Source: Candidatus Binatia bacterium
GTDB lineage: Bacteria; Desulfobacterota; Binatia; Bin18
Assembly: GCA_022820725.1 (NCBI GenBank)
Contig: JAJEFA010000002.1
Span: 124,001-188,000, forward strand
Reading direction: 5' to 3'
Length of the DNA stretch: 64,000 nucleotides
The position numbers and the translations under genes were made by a program. Below the pieces are notes generated by a model that saw only the letters and a program-made list of their open reading frames with translations, was not told the origin of the DNA and did no database searches. Numbering within the stretch: position 1 is the first letter of the stretch; each line of letters starts with the position of its first letter. This document shows, one piece after another, positions 19,419 to 28,868 of this stretch.

Positions 19419-19976
19419 ATGAACAAGCGCGCGCGTTCAAGACTGCTCAGCGTGCCTGTCCTCTATCTCTGGTTCGCTGTGCTGTCCGGCTGCCAGCCCG
19501 AAGTCGTCAGCATTCAGGACGACCTCACGGCCTATATGGATCAGGCCCGTCTATGGGCAGCAACCGAGGCGAAAATTAACAACGCGATTGCCAGCGTCAG
19601 AAAAGACCAGTTCGTGCATGATGACTTTGTGCTGGAAACCATGCGCCCGGCAGTCGGGATCGCCCGGGAGTATGTTGTCGAATTAGAGCGCTATGAACCG
19701 CAGTCCCCGGCCCTGGTACAGGTCCACCAAGGCTATATCGAATCCTGGCGCGCCCATGAATTTGCTCTGGTGTCAGTCGTTGATGCCGTTGAACGACAGG
19801 ATTATATTCAGCTCTCACGGGCGAATGATGAGTTGCTGGAGGCACAACGCTCTGTTTCGGACGTTCTTGCCGCCCTTGCGCGTCTCCTCCGTGAAGCCGG
19901 CCTGACCCCGGACACGCCAACCGGACGACCGCTCGAACCCCCAAGCCAGGGATTCAGCATTGACCCGTCCTCCTAA
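19419..19976 (+). CDS. Lipoprotein of unknown function in the ABC cassette
   Basis: The 185-residue product has a basic N terminus, a hydrophobic segment and a lipobox (VLSGC, Cys25), so it is a predicted lipoprotein. The mature part is largely helical with many charged residues and no family I recognise; the end is proline-rich. I chose the ATG at 19419; a GTG at 19371 would extend it by 16 residues and overlap the DUF4340 gene. It is the last gene of the ABC cassette, about 185 bp before DUF1329 copy 2. Confidence 0.8.
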   Translation: MNKRARSRLLSVPVLYLWFAVLSGCQPEVVSIQDDLTAYMDQARLWAATEAKINNAIASVRKDQFVHDDFVLETMRPAVGIAREYVVELERYEPQSPALVQVHQGYIESWRAHEFALVSVVDAVERQDYIQLSRANDELLEAQRSVSDVLAALARLLREAGLTPDTPTGRPLEPPSQGFSIDPSS

Positions 19977-20081
19977 AGACCCCTCCCCCAGGACGGCCAA
20001 AACACGTTCTCATCAGAGTGTTCCAGAATCCCTCGGGTTCCCCCCTTCCGCAGTAGTAGAAAAAAACCTGCCGTTGAGCTA

Positions 20082-20110
20082 TTGATCCTTATCCCCACGC
20101 TCCATATTAC
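20082..20110 (+). promoter_or_regulatory. Candidate sigma-70 promoter for DUF1329 copy 2
   Basis: TTGATC, a 17-bp spacer and TATTAC fit the -35/-10 pattern and lie about 50 bp upstream of the start codon at 20162. It would let the second transport set be expressed apart from the ABC cassette. Confidence 0.45.
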
Positions 20111-20161
20111 AGTGGGGAGGAAATTTCACCAGGGCAGTGGTCTCGAAAGGAGGCTTATATT

Positions 20162-21460
20162 ATGAAGCTGAAAGCATATTTTTCCGCCGCGCTTGTATGC
20201 GCGGCCGTAGGGAGCTGGGTCGTCCCAGCCGCCGCTCAATTCCCTCAACCGGGGGATGTCGTCGATCAGAGCAATATGGCCGAGGCGGCTGATGTTCTCA
20301 ATCCAACGGCAAACTGGATGATCAACCAGGGCATGAAAATGAAGGTCGTCGAGTATCGCAAGTATGAGTGGCCCAAGGCGTACTCAGAGGCGACAGAAAA
20401 GTTTGCCGGTCAAGTGAATTTGTCAGAAGATGGTCGGGTGTTGACCAACTACGTTGCCGGGTGCCCCTTTCCCAACATTGACGTCAACGATCCTCTCGCT
20501 GGTGCCAAGGCCATGTGGAACCACGAATATTTTCCTGATTTCACGGACAACGTGGGTTGCCCCTGGATTCTCGAGCTTGTGAACTATAAGGGCGAGATGG
20601 AGCGTTTCTACGCTTCGCACTTCTGGCGACGGATGAAGTGGGAAGGTCGGCTGTACATGGACCCGAAGCCGATCGCGCCGTTTAACCCACAGATTACCTA
20701 TACCGAGCAATGGGGACCCCTGTACGCTCCAAACGATCTGAAGGGCGCCGGCGTGCTGAACTTCCGGTATACGCCGCTCGAAAATCCGGATGACTCCTAT
20801 ATGTATCTGCCCGAGCTGCGCCGCGTGCGGCGTATCAGCGTTGCGAACCGCTCGGACGCCTTCTGGGGCACGGATATCGATATCGATTCGATTTGGGGGT
20901 TCAACGCCAAGCCCGGATACTGGACGTGGCGTGTCTTAGCCGAGAAAGAGACGCTCATGTCGGCCCACTCAGGCCATTATCAGAGTCGAGCTGTCTGGGC
21001 GGCGGCCCCGGACGGTCGGAGCGGTGCGACCGCCTTTCTGTGGTCAGACCAAGTGAACTGGGAACGTCGGCCGGTATGGGTCGTTGAAGGCATCCCGACT
21101 GGGTACAACCAGTATGCGTACTCCAAGCGGGTTATCTACCTCGACAAAGAATACTTCAACACCTCATGGTCGGAGACGTATGACCAGGGTGGTGAGATAT
21201 GGAAAACCTGGACTCAGCTCATGAACATCTCGACGAAGCCCTCCGACAAATATATTGCCGCGGACTACGATGAGGAGCAGGTCTTTACCCACAACGGTCA
21301 GGTGATCGATATGCAGATCACCCATAGCTCCAAGTGGGACTGCCCTCCGGGGTATGACGAGTACTACGTGCCGAAGTACGACTGGTATTTCAATACCGCC
21401 AAAGAGTGGAACACGCCTGAGGCGTTCACCGTGAATTTCCTGATCCAGAGCGCTCGCTAA
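20162..21460 (+). CDS. DUF1329 family exported protein, copy 2
   Basis: A 432-residue DUF1329 protein with signal peptide MKLKAYFSAALVCAAVGSWV ending at AAAQF near residue 27. It is a clear paralog of 13760-15085: both contain SNMAEAAD-type or DNMAEAAD starts, KGAGVLN, the DDSYMYLPELRRVRR block and end with NFLIQSAR. AAAGGAGG lies 8 nt before the ATG. A strong terminator follows, so it may be a single-gene transcript from the promoter at 20082, with partial read-through into the YCF48-RND genes. Confidence 0.92.
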   Translation: MKLKAYFSAALVCAAVGSWVVPAAAQFPQPGDVVDQSNMAEAADVLNPTANWMINQGMKMKVVEYRKYEWPKAYSEATEKFAGQVNLSEDGRVLTNYVAGCPFPNIDVNDPLAGAKAMWNHEYFPDFTDNVGCPWILELVNYKGEMERFYASHFWRRMKWEGRLYMDPKPIAPFNPQITYTEQWGPLYAPNDLKGAGVLNFRYTPLENPDDSYMYLPELRRVRRISVANRSDAFWGTDIDIDSIWGFNAKPGYWTWRVLAEKETLMSAHSGHYQSRAVWAAAPDGRSGATAFLWSDQVNWERRPVWVVEGIPTGYNQYAYSKRVIYLDKEYFNTSWSETYDQGGEIWKTWTQLMNISTKPSDKYIAADYDEEQVFTHNGQVIDMQITHSSKWDCPPGYDEYYVPKYDWYFNTAKEWNTPEAFTVNFLIQSAR

Positions 21461-21490
21461 ACGTCATAGCCCCTGCCCTGTTGTGACGAA

Positions 21491-21525
21491 AAAATCCCCC
21501 GTACAACCCTGTACGGGGGATTTTT
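21491..21525 (+). terminator. Rho-independent terminator after DUF1329 copy 2
   Basis: AAAATCCCCCGTACA pairs with TGTACGGGGGATTTT around a 4-nt loop, then TTATTTT. It lies 30 nt after the DUF1329 stop codon. Confidence 0.9.
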
Positions 21526-21700
21526 ATTTTGATAAGAAGGTCCTTCATTTTGAGGAGGAAAGCAGCGACAAGGTCGAGGCGACCATACCTGATCGTCTCT
21601 TGACTTTTGTCGTAAAAAAATGCAAAGGACGGAAGGCACGAAATCCTATTGGGGACCCCGCGTGCAAGTCGTCCATAACCAAAAGGGAGGTTACCACGTT

Positions 21701-22837
21701 ATGAATACCGATAGGGCCCACTTGGCCCAAAGATGCGCCAGCCTTTTCGTCGCGCTGTTTACTCTTGCGACCCTACTCGGCTTGGCGGGCTGTCATGGAG
21801 AGCAGCCGACCGCATGGAGCACATCGCTGCTTGCCCGGACCGACAAATTTCTTGGCGTCGCTCACGTCACGGGCGATACCTTTGTGTCCGTGGGCTACGC
21901 CGGTCGCATCTTGCGGACTGAGGATGCAGGCAACACGTGGGAGGACGTTGAGAGCGGTGTGGTCTGGACGCTGAACAACGTCAGCTTCGCAGGTGAGCAT
22001 GGCTGGGCAGTCGGCCATAATGGGGCCGTCATCCACTCCCGAGACGGTGGGAAAACGTGGGCAGCGCAGACCGCCGATACGGACAAGACCCTGATGGCGG
22101 TCTCCTTTGTTGACCAACTGCACGGCTGGGCGTGTGGTGATGAATCAACCTGGATGTGGACCGACAACGGCGGAGAGACCTGGAACGTCGAGCGTATGGA
22201 CGTGTCTCAGATCGGCTTGTCCGAGTTCACCAGTCTCGCCGTGCCTGACATCATCTATTACAGCGTACAATTTCTGGACAAAAATATCGGCTGGATGGTC
22301 GGTGAATACGGCAATGTCCGGTACACCACCGATGGCGGTAAAACCTGGGGCGCGCAGCACAACACTCTGCTCGATGAGCTCGTTGAGCAGGGGGGCGTGC
22401 GGGACGTCATGGTGATGGGTGCGTTTTTCAAGGTGCATTTTAGCGACCCCGATAATGGAGTGATGGTCGGCGCTGGTGGGGCTATTGCGAAAACCACTGA
22501 CGGCGGTCAGAAGTGGACCTGGATAGCGCGTGAGGGCAGCAATGCAGATGTTCCGGCACTGCATCTCTACGATGTTGATACGCCGGGTGGGAACGGTCGC
22601 CTTGTCCTCGCTGGCATGAATGCGGTTGTGCTTGATACCACCGACAGCGGGGCCAACTGGGGTCCAACCCAGACACCGGATGGCGTCTACACCTGGATCA
22701 ATGCTGTTGCGTTCGGGGAAAATGGCAAGGGCGTTCTGGTCGGCGGGAAAGGCACCATCATGACCACCGGCGATGGAGGCAAGAGCTGGCAGCTGGTTGA
22801 GCAGGAAGTAGTCGAGGAAGAGGCTGCCGCGCATTAG
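21701..22837 (+). CDS. YCF48-like beta-propeller lipoprotein
   Basis: This 378-residue protein has a lipoprotein signal (lipobox GLAGC, Cys31) and then seven Asp-box-type repeats of the form DxGxTW: EDAGNTWED, RDGGKTWAA, DNGGETWNV, TDGGKTWGA, TDGGQKWTW, TDSGANWGP and GDGGKSWQL. That fits a seven-bladed propeller related to Ycf48/HCF136, known in photosystem II assembly. In non-phototrophs such proteins are found beside RND exporters with DUF1329 and DUF1302 proteins, and probably serve as a periplasmic assembly or adaptor part. GGGAGG precedes the ATG at 21701. The RND gene follows by 68 bp. Confidence 0.9.
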   Translation: MNTDRAHLAQRCASLFVALFTLATLLGLAGCHGEQPTAWSTSLLARTDKFLGVAHVTGDTFVSVGYAGRILRTEDAGNTWEDVESGVVWTLNNVSFAGEHGWAVGHNGAVIHSRDGGKTWAAQTADTDKTLMAVSFVDQLHGWACGDESTWMWTDNGGETWNVERMDVSQIGLSEFTSLAVPDIIYYSVQFLDKNIGWMVGEYGNVRYTTDGGKTWGAQHNTLLDELVEQGGVRDVMVMGAFFKVHFSDPDNGVMVGAGGAIAKTTDGGQKWTWIAREGSNADVPALHLYDVDTPGGNGRLVLAGMNAVVLDTTDSGANWGPTQTPDGVYTWINAVAFGENGKGVLVGGKGTIMTTGDGGKSWQLVEQEVVEEEAAAH

Positions 22838-22905
22838 TTCAGCGTCTGAACGCCGGCGCACTGCAACATCACGTAGAGTGAAAGATTAGCAAAAAGGAGA
22901 AAATC

Positions 22906-25296
22906 GTGGCTGAGAGAAAGATACCGACTATTGAAGAGCTCGAAGCGCATTCCAGGGATCGTGCCGCGCTCTATCGTTTGGGAGAAGGCCTGATCCGCAA
23001 TCGTTTTCTGATCACGATCGGGGTATTACTTATCACCGGTTTCATGGCCTGGCAGGCGTTGTCGATTGAAATGTCAACCAGCTTTAACGACCTGCTGCCG
23101 TATCGACATCCCTTCGTCCGCGTGCATTTTCGTTTTGCCGATCAATTCGGCGGGGCGAATAATGTCAACGTGATGCTGAAAGTGGACAAGGGCGACGTTT
23201 TCACAACGGGTCTGCTCAGAAAAGTCTACGATATGACGCAGGCCATGGACCGCGTCACCGGGGTGAACCACGACCAGATTGAGTCGGTCGGTCACCGCAC
23301 GACGCGCTATCTCACCGTGTCAGGAGGAACGATCGCCACCCCCCCGGTCATGCGGCGTCCACCCAAGACGGACCGGGAAGTCGCTGAAATCAAGGAGATT
23401 TGCTACAATACCGAAACCATCTACGGCCAGTTGGTCTCCCTGAACGGTCAGGCCCTCCTGCTGAAAGCCAACTTCATTGAGGGGAGACTTGACTACAGGA
23501 CCGTCTTTGAAGAGATTCGCCGGACCGTCAAAGAACCGTTTGAGACTGCCGAGGAGACGATCTGGGTAGCCGGTGAGCCCCAGCTTTACGGCTGGATCTA
23601 TTACTACGCGAACGAGGTGTTCTACATCTTCCTCGCCGCGGCGGCAGTGTGCTGGATTTTGCTCTACCTTTACTTCCACGATTGGCGGGGGGCATTGCGC
23701 CCGACCATCACTGGCGTTGTATCGGCCTTTTGGGGTCTGGGGATCCAGGCCATGATGGGCTTCTCCATGGACCCGCTGGCTTTGGTGATTCCATTCTTTG
23801 TCACGGCCCGGGCCATAAGCCATTCGGTGCAGATGCACGAGCGCTATTATGAGGAATACCACAAGTGGCAGTGGAATAAGGAAAAGGCGATTGTCGCCGC
23901 GTTTGCCGAATTATTCGTACCAACCCTGAGCGGTATTATTACCGACTCACTGGGCATGCTCGTCATCGTGGTTGTGCCGGTGGTCATCCTGCAGAAGATC
24001 GCCATCTCGGCCTCGATCTGGGTCGCCTCGGTTGCGATCAGCGAACTGCTCATGAACCCGGTGGTGTACTACTACCTCAACGCGCCTGACCCGGAAAAGG
24101 TCCTGAAACGCGAGAACGGCTGGTTCCAGCGTTTTGCTGACAGTTGCGCAGCCTGGATCACGACTCCCAAAAACGCCAAGATGATTGTTATCTTCTGGGT
24201 TGTTTCCTTTCTCATTGCCCTGACCCAGATTCGGCACCTCACCATCGGCGACCCGACCGCAGCCACGCCGCTGTTGCATCTGGAGTCGCCGTATAATCAG
24301 GCTCATATCGAGATTCAGAAGTATTTCGGTGGAATTGAACCCCTCATCATTGTGGTTGAGGGACGAGACAAAGAAGTGCTCAAGAACCCCGATTTATTGC
24401 GGCAACTTGAAAAATTTCAGCGTCACATGGAACGGGATAGGGACATCGGCTACAGCTTCTCGCTGGCTGACATCATTCAGGCCATTAATATGACTTTCTA
24501 TGATATGCAGCCACGCTGGGGGTCCATCCCGGCCAGTGCCCGGCGGGTGAGTTCGCTCTTCTTCTACTATTTTGCCGGAACACCGCCTGGCGAGTCGTCG
24601 AAATTTCTCGATCCGAGCTATACGGTTTCGCGGGTGACATTCTACTGCGCCAATCACCAGGGAGATAATATCGCCCGGATTATTCAGGAAGCGCGGAAAT
24701 TCGTTGCTGACAATCCCCTGCCCAATGCAGACTGGCGTCTGGCCGGTGGTTTGATCGGGGTGACGGCGGCGGCGAATGAAGAGATCCTCAAAAACAACCT
24801 GTATATGCATGGCCTGGGTTTTGGGACGATCTTCCTGATCGTGATGTTTACCTACCGTTCCCCGGTCGCCGCAGTTGTGATGATGATCGGCCTGTTTCTG
24901 GCCGACGGCGTGGTGAATGCATATATGGGCGTGCGGAATATTGGCATCAACTTGCAGTCTCTGCCGGTGGTGACCGTCGGGGTCGGATTTGGCATTGACT
25001 ATGCCTTATATATCGTCAGTCGAGCGGTGGAAGAATATGACGGCGATATCAACGACGCCGTCCGGCTAGGGCTCGCGACCGCGGGGAAAGCCGTGGCCTT
25101 TACTGCGGCAACCCTGATCACCGCGACGATCCTGTGGGCGTTCTCGAACATCCGGTTCTGCTCGGAAATGGGCCTGCTGCTGGCGTTGTGGATGGGCATC
25201 AGCTTTCTTGGCGCCTGTACCTTTGTCCCGTCGGCATTAGTGCTCTGGCATCCGAAGTTCTTTGTTCGTGCCGCCAGAGAAGGTATTATTGCCTAA
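22906..25296 (+). CDS. RND superfamily (MMPL/HAE3-like) exporter, copy 2
   Basis: A 796-residue RND exporter, paralogous to 11084-13513 over its whole length: FGGANNVNVMLKVDKGD, ARAISHSVQMHERYYEEY, LTIGDPTAATPLL and GVGFGIDYALYIVSR all have counterparts. Two sets of one plus five membrane helices are separated by periplasmic loops. It starts at GTG 22906 with AAGGAG 6 nt upstream. It is translated after the YCF48 lipoprotein gene and is followed by a strong terminator. Predicted to move a hydrophobic substrate across or out of the inner membrane. Confidence 0.93.
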   Translation: MAERKIPTIEELEAHSRDRAALYRLGEGLIRNRFLITIGVLLITGFMAWQALSIEMSTSFNDLLPYRHPFVRVHFRFADQFGGANNVNVMLKVDKGDVFTTGLLRKVYDMTQAMDRVTGVNHDQIESVGHRTTRYLTVSGGTIATPPVMRRPPKTDREVAEIKEICYNTETIYGQLVSLNGQALLLKANFIEGRLDYRTVFEEIRRTVKEPFETAEETIWVAGEPQLYGWIYYYANEVFYIFLAAAAVCWILLYLYFHDWRGALRPTITGVVSAFWGLGIQAMMGFSMDPLALVIPFFVTARAISHSVQMHERYYEEYHKWQWNKEKAIVAAFAELFVPTLSGIITDSLGMLVIVVVPVVILQKIAISASIWVASVAISELLMNPVVYYYLNAPDPEKVLKRENGWFQRFADSCAAWITTPKNAKMIVIFWVVSFLIALTQIRHLTIGDPTAATPLLHLESPYNQAHIEIQKYFGGIEPLIIVVEGRDKEVLKNPDLLRQLEKFQRHMERDRDIGYSFSLADIIQAINMTFYDMQPRWGSIPASARRVSSLFFYYFAGTPPGESSKFLDPSYTVSRVTFYCANHQGDNIARIIQEARKFVADNPLPNADWRLAGGLIGVTAAANEEILKNNLYMHGLGFGTIFLIVMFTYRSPVAAVVMMIGLFLADGVVNAYMGVRNIGINLQSLPVVTVGVGFGIDYALYIVSRAVEEYDGDINDAVRLGLATAGKAVAFTAATLITATILWAFSNIRFCSEMGLLLALWMGISFLGACTFVPSALVLWHPKFFVRAAREGIIA

Positions 25297-25325
25297 AACC
25301 GCTATCCCTTCTTTACTGAAGGCAA

Positions 25326-25358
25326 AAGAGGCAGCCTCATGAGGCTGCCTCTTTTTTT
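25326..25358 (+). terminator. Rho-independent terminator after RND copy 2
   Basis: A perfect 28-bp palindrome (AAGAGGCAGCCTCA and its complement) followed by T residues ends the YCF48-RND unit. Confidence 0.92.
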
Positions 25359-25431
25359 GTCCAAAGACTGTAGTGGAGGCACTGGAGCAAATCACGATGC
25401 TGTGTAGCGCGGCTCTCTCCTTCTTTAGGAG

Positions 25432-25512
25432 TGCGGGCTGGAAGCCCGCATGGCGACCAGGATGGCCGCCCTCCCAGGCAGCGGGAGGGCGAGCGGCCCG
25501 AGGCGGGGCCGC
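25432..25512. repeat. Cluster of three GC-rich hairpins in a gene-free stretch
   Basis: Between the RND terminator and the small lipoprotein gene (25360-25819) I see no gene. Three hairpins follow each other: TGCGGGCT/AGCCCGCA with a GGA loop (25432-25450), CGCCCTCCC/GGGAGGGCG (about 25468-25491), and GCGGCCC/GGGCCGC (25493-25512). It resembles REP-like intergenic repeats, but no second copy is visible in this window. Confidence 0.5.
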
Positions 25513-25819
25513 CGGACCGGTCCCTGGGAGGCTCACGCCACAATATGCATCACCCCCCCATTGATTGGCTGGGGCCTCTGGCAGATACAACACGCGGCCT
25601 CCGCCCGGAGCGGTCAGATGGCGCAGTTACAGAAAGAAAGCAGTCTGACTCAAGCGACGCCCCACAGGAGCGGCAGCCCTTTTATCACCGAAATCTCTCA
25701 AAAAAACCGTCTGTGTGCGGGAATGGACAGGGTGGGACAGGCGCGTGGTCGCAATAGCCACGCGCGAATGAGTGCAAAAATGCGAAAGGGCGATCTGGGA
25801 AACAAAGCGGAGGGCTTTG

Positions 25820-26104
25820 TTACTCGCTCTCCAGATCTTCTCCGCCTTTTTGCATCGCCCCTTCAGGGTTTGTCAACAAGGACTCCCCGAGGGCTTTGGG
25901 GTTCGCCGCCAATCCGGGATCCCGGCTATCCTTATTGGCCTGCTTGTACTGATCGACCAAAGACGGTTTGGGCTCAGCATCCTTGACCTCTTCGATGGGG
26001 GGGGCACCGAGTTCACACCCACCCAGCACGACAATCGACCCAATTCCACATGCAACGAGCCCGTTCCGCAACCATTTGCCGTAATGAGAAAAAATATCCT
26101 GCAT
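25820..26104 (-). CDS. Small lipoprotein, unknown function
   Basis: The 94-residue product has a signal segment with lipobox VLGGC (Cys30), followed by a polar, proline- and aspartate-rich mature part of about 65 residues (ELGAPPIEEVKDAEPKPSL onward). I recognise no family. The ribosome-binding site is weak; another ATG at 26134 would add ten residues. A GCTTTGTT/AACAAAGC hairpin overlaps the stop codon. It is divergent from the first DUF1302 gene. A longer plus-strand frame over the same region has no support. Confidence 0.65.
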   Translation of the reverse strand: MQDIFSHYGKWLRNGLVACGIGSIVVLGGCELGAPPIEEVKDAEPKPSLVDQYKQANKDSRDPGLAANPKALGESLLTNPEGAMQKGGEDLESE

Positions 26105-26374
26105 GGTGCGGTCTATTAAAGAAAGCTGCCGCATTTGTCAAGAGCAGAACCACAAGAGCAGAAACATTGGAGAATACCCGTTTAGGCGGTTGCAAAACAT
26201 CAAGAATAACGCTAGAAGCAGCGTGGATATGAAATAAGACTTCTGTCTGATGCTTTGCATAAGGATATGGGGAAAGGGGGTGGCTGGCCCACAACCGGGA
26301 CAATACAGCGTGAGGCACAGTAAGGAAGAGAGTATTTTAGGGAGGATAACTTTTTGTTACAGGAGGGAAGGTTT

Positions 26375-28675
26375 ATGACCAAACACAACAGGAAACAGCG
26401 CTCGGGCCTGAGAGGATTGGTGGCCGGGCTGGCTGTCGTAGCGGGACTCGTATGGCTCACCAGCCCCGCGCACGCGACGATCCGAGTGGGGGATTCAGAA
26501 ATCCAAGTCGTGTATGAGATGCAGCACGCCTTTCAATTTGACGGCAGCCCCGGCGACAACTTCTAGTGGGTGCAGTGGCGTAACGAACTGCGCGTGGAGT
26601 ACGAGTATCAAGATTTGGTGTCAACCGAAGGCGGACTGTTCGGGAAGAACATCAAGATCCCAGGGGTGCGGCGCGCCGACTTCTCCTTTATGTATCGGGG
26701 CCGTTTTGACCCCGTCTACGAAGTACGCGACAAGTACGACGATATGTACTCCCACCGCATCAAGCAGTTCAAGTCCTTCACCTTTCCCGAGAACGGCTTC
26801 CGGGAAATGAACCTGGACGTGGACTTCGGAGATGTGATGGGCCATCGGCTGTCGATGAAGCTGGGGAAACAGCAGATCGTGTGGGGGGAATCCGACCTGT
26901 TCCGCTCCATCGATATTGCCAACCCCTTGCGGCTGGACCAGAACCAAGCCGTGGGCGAAGCCTTTGAGGACTTCCGGAGTCCCATCTGGGCCGTCAAGTT
27001 TCTGTACGACATCGGGAACGTGGGGACCCTGCTGTCCAACGTGGGTCTGGAGTTTTTCTACACCCCGCGCTGGCGATCACTCGTGCAGCACCTGGTCCTG
27101 GAAGGCGGCTGGGGCGGTTTGCGCTACGATGACCCGAATTATATTGGCGACGTAGAAGACTACTTCGATTCGCCGACCTCACCTGGCACCTTAACCACGA
27201 AGGGCGTCCCCTGGGGACCCTACCATGACTACGCCCGGAGTCGTCACCCCTGGTCCGTGTTCCGGGTCGGGCGCAATCTGGCGAACATGGCCCCGGACAG
27301 CGGGTGTAATGCCGATGTGCCGTGTACGGACGACGCTGCCGGTCGTAACACCAACTTCCTGTATCGGATTGGCGGCGGTCGCCATACCCACCATATCCGC
27401 GGGACGAAGTGGGCTAACAGCATGGTCGGCGTGCGGATGATGGGAAAGGCATTCGACAATTTCGACTTCACCCTGAACTATATGTACAAGCGCGTCGATC
27501 CGTATGCCGTGTTTGACCTGCCGTCCTTCTTTGGCGTAGACCATGACGACGGACTCGGCACAGTGGACCAGTACGGCCGGCGACTCGGCTCCTTCAGCAA
27601 CACCCTGCTGGGTTCACCTGGAGGGTTCTTTGCGCATGACCCGTCCAACCCGAACAATATGCTCAACTTCCGTCGCGCCCTGGACCGGTGCTTCGAAGAG
27701 AATCGAGCTTCGTTTTTCAGCGGGGTCGATATGTTGGGCTACAGCCAGGACGGCAACCCGGACAACGACCGGGCTGCGACCGCATGTTTCGAGGTCGCCC
27801 ATTCGTATCCGTGGACGAACGTGTTTGGCTTCACGGTCACGTATAACGACTTCGACTACACCGGTGCGGTGTTCCGCCTGGAGCAGAGTTGGTCCACCAA
27901 TGAGGGGCGCAACTGGGGCGGCTCGAACTATGGCGGCCGGTCTCAAGCGCACTTTGACGCGAAGTTGCAGCACGCTCGGGAGGTATATCTGGCCAGACTG
28001 GATGACAACCCGGAGTACGCCGCGGCGGTTGATACGTATGCCGCCGAAAACGGGGTCGACCGTCACGGTGCAGTCTTCGGCGCACCGGGCGTTGACCCGC
28101 TCATCACCGGACCGCACAGCGATGGTGAGGGCCATCCTTGCGCACCCGGTGTGAACGTGTGTCCAGGTAAGAAGATCAACGGCGCGCGGATCAAGCAGGG
28201 CTCGTCCGTATGGCGGAGCATGATCGGATTTGACCTGATTCAGTCTATTCAGTCCTTTCCTGGTATGGCTTGGACGCGCGGCCTGCCGGGCGGCATTGGC
28301 GACCAGGCGACCTTCTACACCTTCCAGGCTCTGACCACCTACCAGAACGACAACCGGCCCTCGGGTGTCAACGCCTTCACCAACGCACCGCGAGACCGGC
28401 ACCATCGGTTTAATCAGTTGTACACCTTTGGCCTGTCGGGTTTTTACTTCCGGGGCAAGCTGGAACCGCTGTTTGCGGTCGCTTACTCGGTGAACTCCAA
28501 GCATCCGCTGATTCTGGCCCAGAGCTACTGGCACGACTTCCTCATCCGCAACCTCGACATCTTTGCCGGCACGGTCATGTATATGGGCGGCCGCAACGAT
28601 ACCGATGGTACGGGGCTGCACCTGTGGGCAGACCGCGATCTGTTCTGGATTCGTCTCCAGTACTACCTGCTGTAG
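26375..28675 (+). pseudogene. DUF1302 outer-membrane barrel, copy 1, interrupted by in-frame TAG
   Basis: The reading frame from the ATG at 26375 (AGGAGGGAAGG upstream) matches DUF1302 copy 2 (28869) from its first residues: signal peptide VAGLVWLTSPAHA, then TIRVGDSEIQVVYEMQHAF. Codon 64, at 26564-26566, is TAG where copy 2 has GAG in GDNFEWVQWRNE. The frame continues intact for 702 more codons to its own TAG at 28675, with no other damage. A 63-residue peptide would result without suppression. It may be a recent nonsense mutation, a base-call error, or a suppressed stop. A GTG at 26570 could restart but would lack the signal peptide, so an exported barrel would not form. Confidence 0.85.
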
Positions 28676-28720
28676 TCACAACCGGAGAGGTGCAACGCCT
28701 CTCCTACAAATTCGGTCTCA

Positions 28721-28755
28721 AAACGGGAGGCTCCTCAAAAGGGCCTCCCGTTTTT
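28721..28755 (+). terminator. Rho-independent terminator after DUF1302 copy 1
   Basis: ACGGGAGGC pairs with GCCTCCCGT around a 10-nt loop and runs into five T. A second hairpin (GAGAGGT/GCCTCTC, 28685-28703) precedes it. Both have matching counterparts after copy 2 at 31173. Confidence 0.9.
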
Positions 28756-28804
28756 CCGTTCGGATACATGGTTCATCGTTGTCATATTCGCTTAACATTT
28801 TCGC

Positions 28805-28834
28805 TTGACATTCAGGCCCTGAAAGTACTATCCA
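28805..28834 (+). promoter_or_regulatory. Promoter with palindromic operator for DUF1302 copy 2
   Basis: A consensus TTGACA at 28805-28810 is separated by 18 bp from TATCCA at 28829-28834. The spacer holds a perfect inverted repeat, TTCAGGCCCTGAA (28811-28823), placed where a repressor would block RNA polymerase. The start codon of the barrel gene is 35 bp downstream. Confidence 0.6.
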
Positions 28835-28868
28835 TAGGGGACCAAATCTTTTCAAAGGAGGGAAGCCT

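Noticed and set aside
25450..25986. 178-codon plus-strand frame over the hairpin cluster and the small lipoprotein
   Set aside because: Low-complexity Arg/Gly/Pro product with no start signal; the minus-strand lipoprotein with a lipobox explains the overlapping part better.
26564..26566. Amber codon as pyrrolysine
   Set aside because: Pyrrolysine use is rare and the aligned residue is an ordinary Glu; TAG also ends the same gene at 28675. No supporting genes are seen.
27614..28621. 335-codon open frame antisense to DUF1302 copy 1, with a similar one (30075-30857) antisense to copy 2
   Set aside because: Both arise from the codon pattern of the barrel genes; they have no ribosome-binding site, and no protein family is recognisable.
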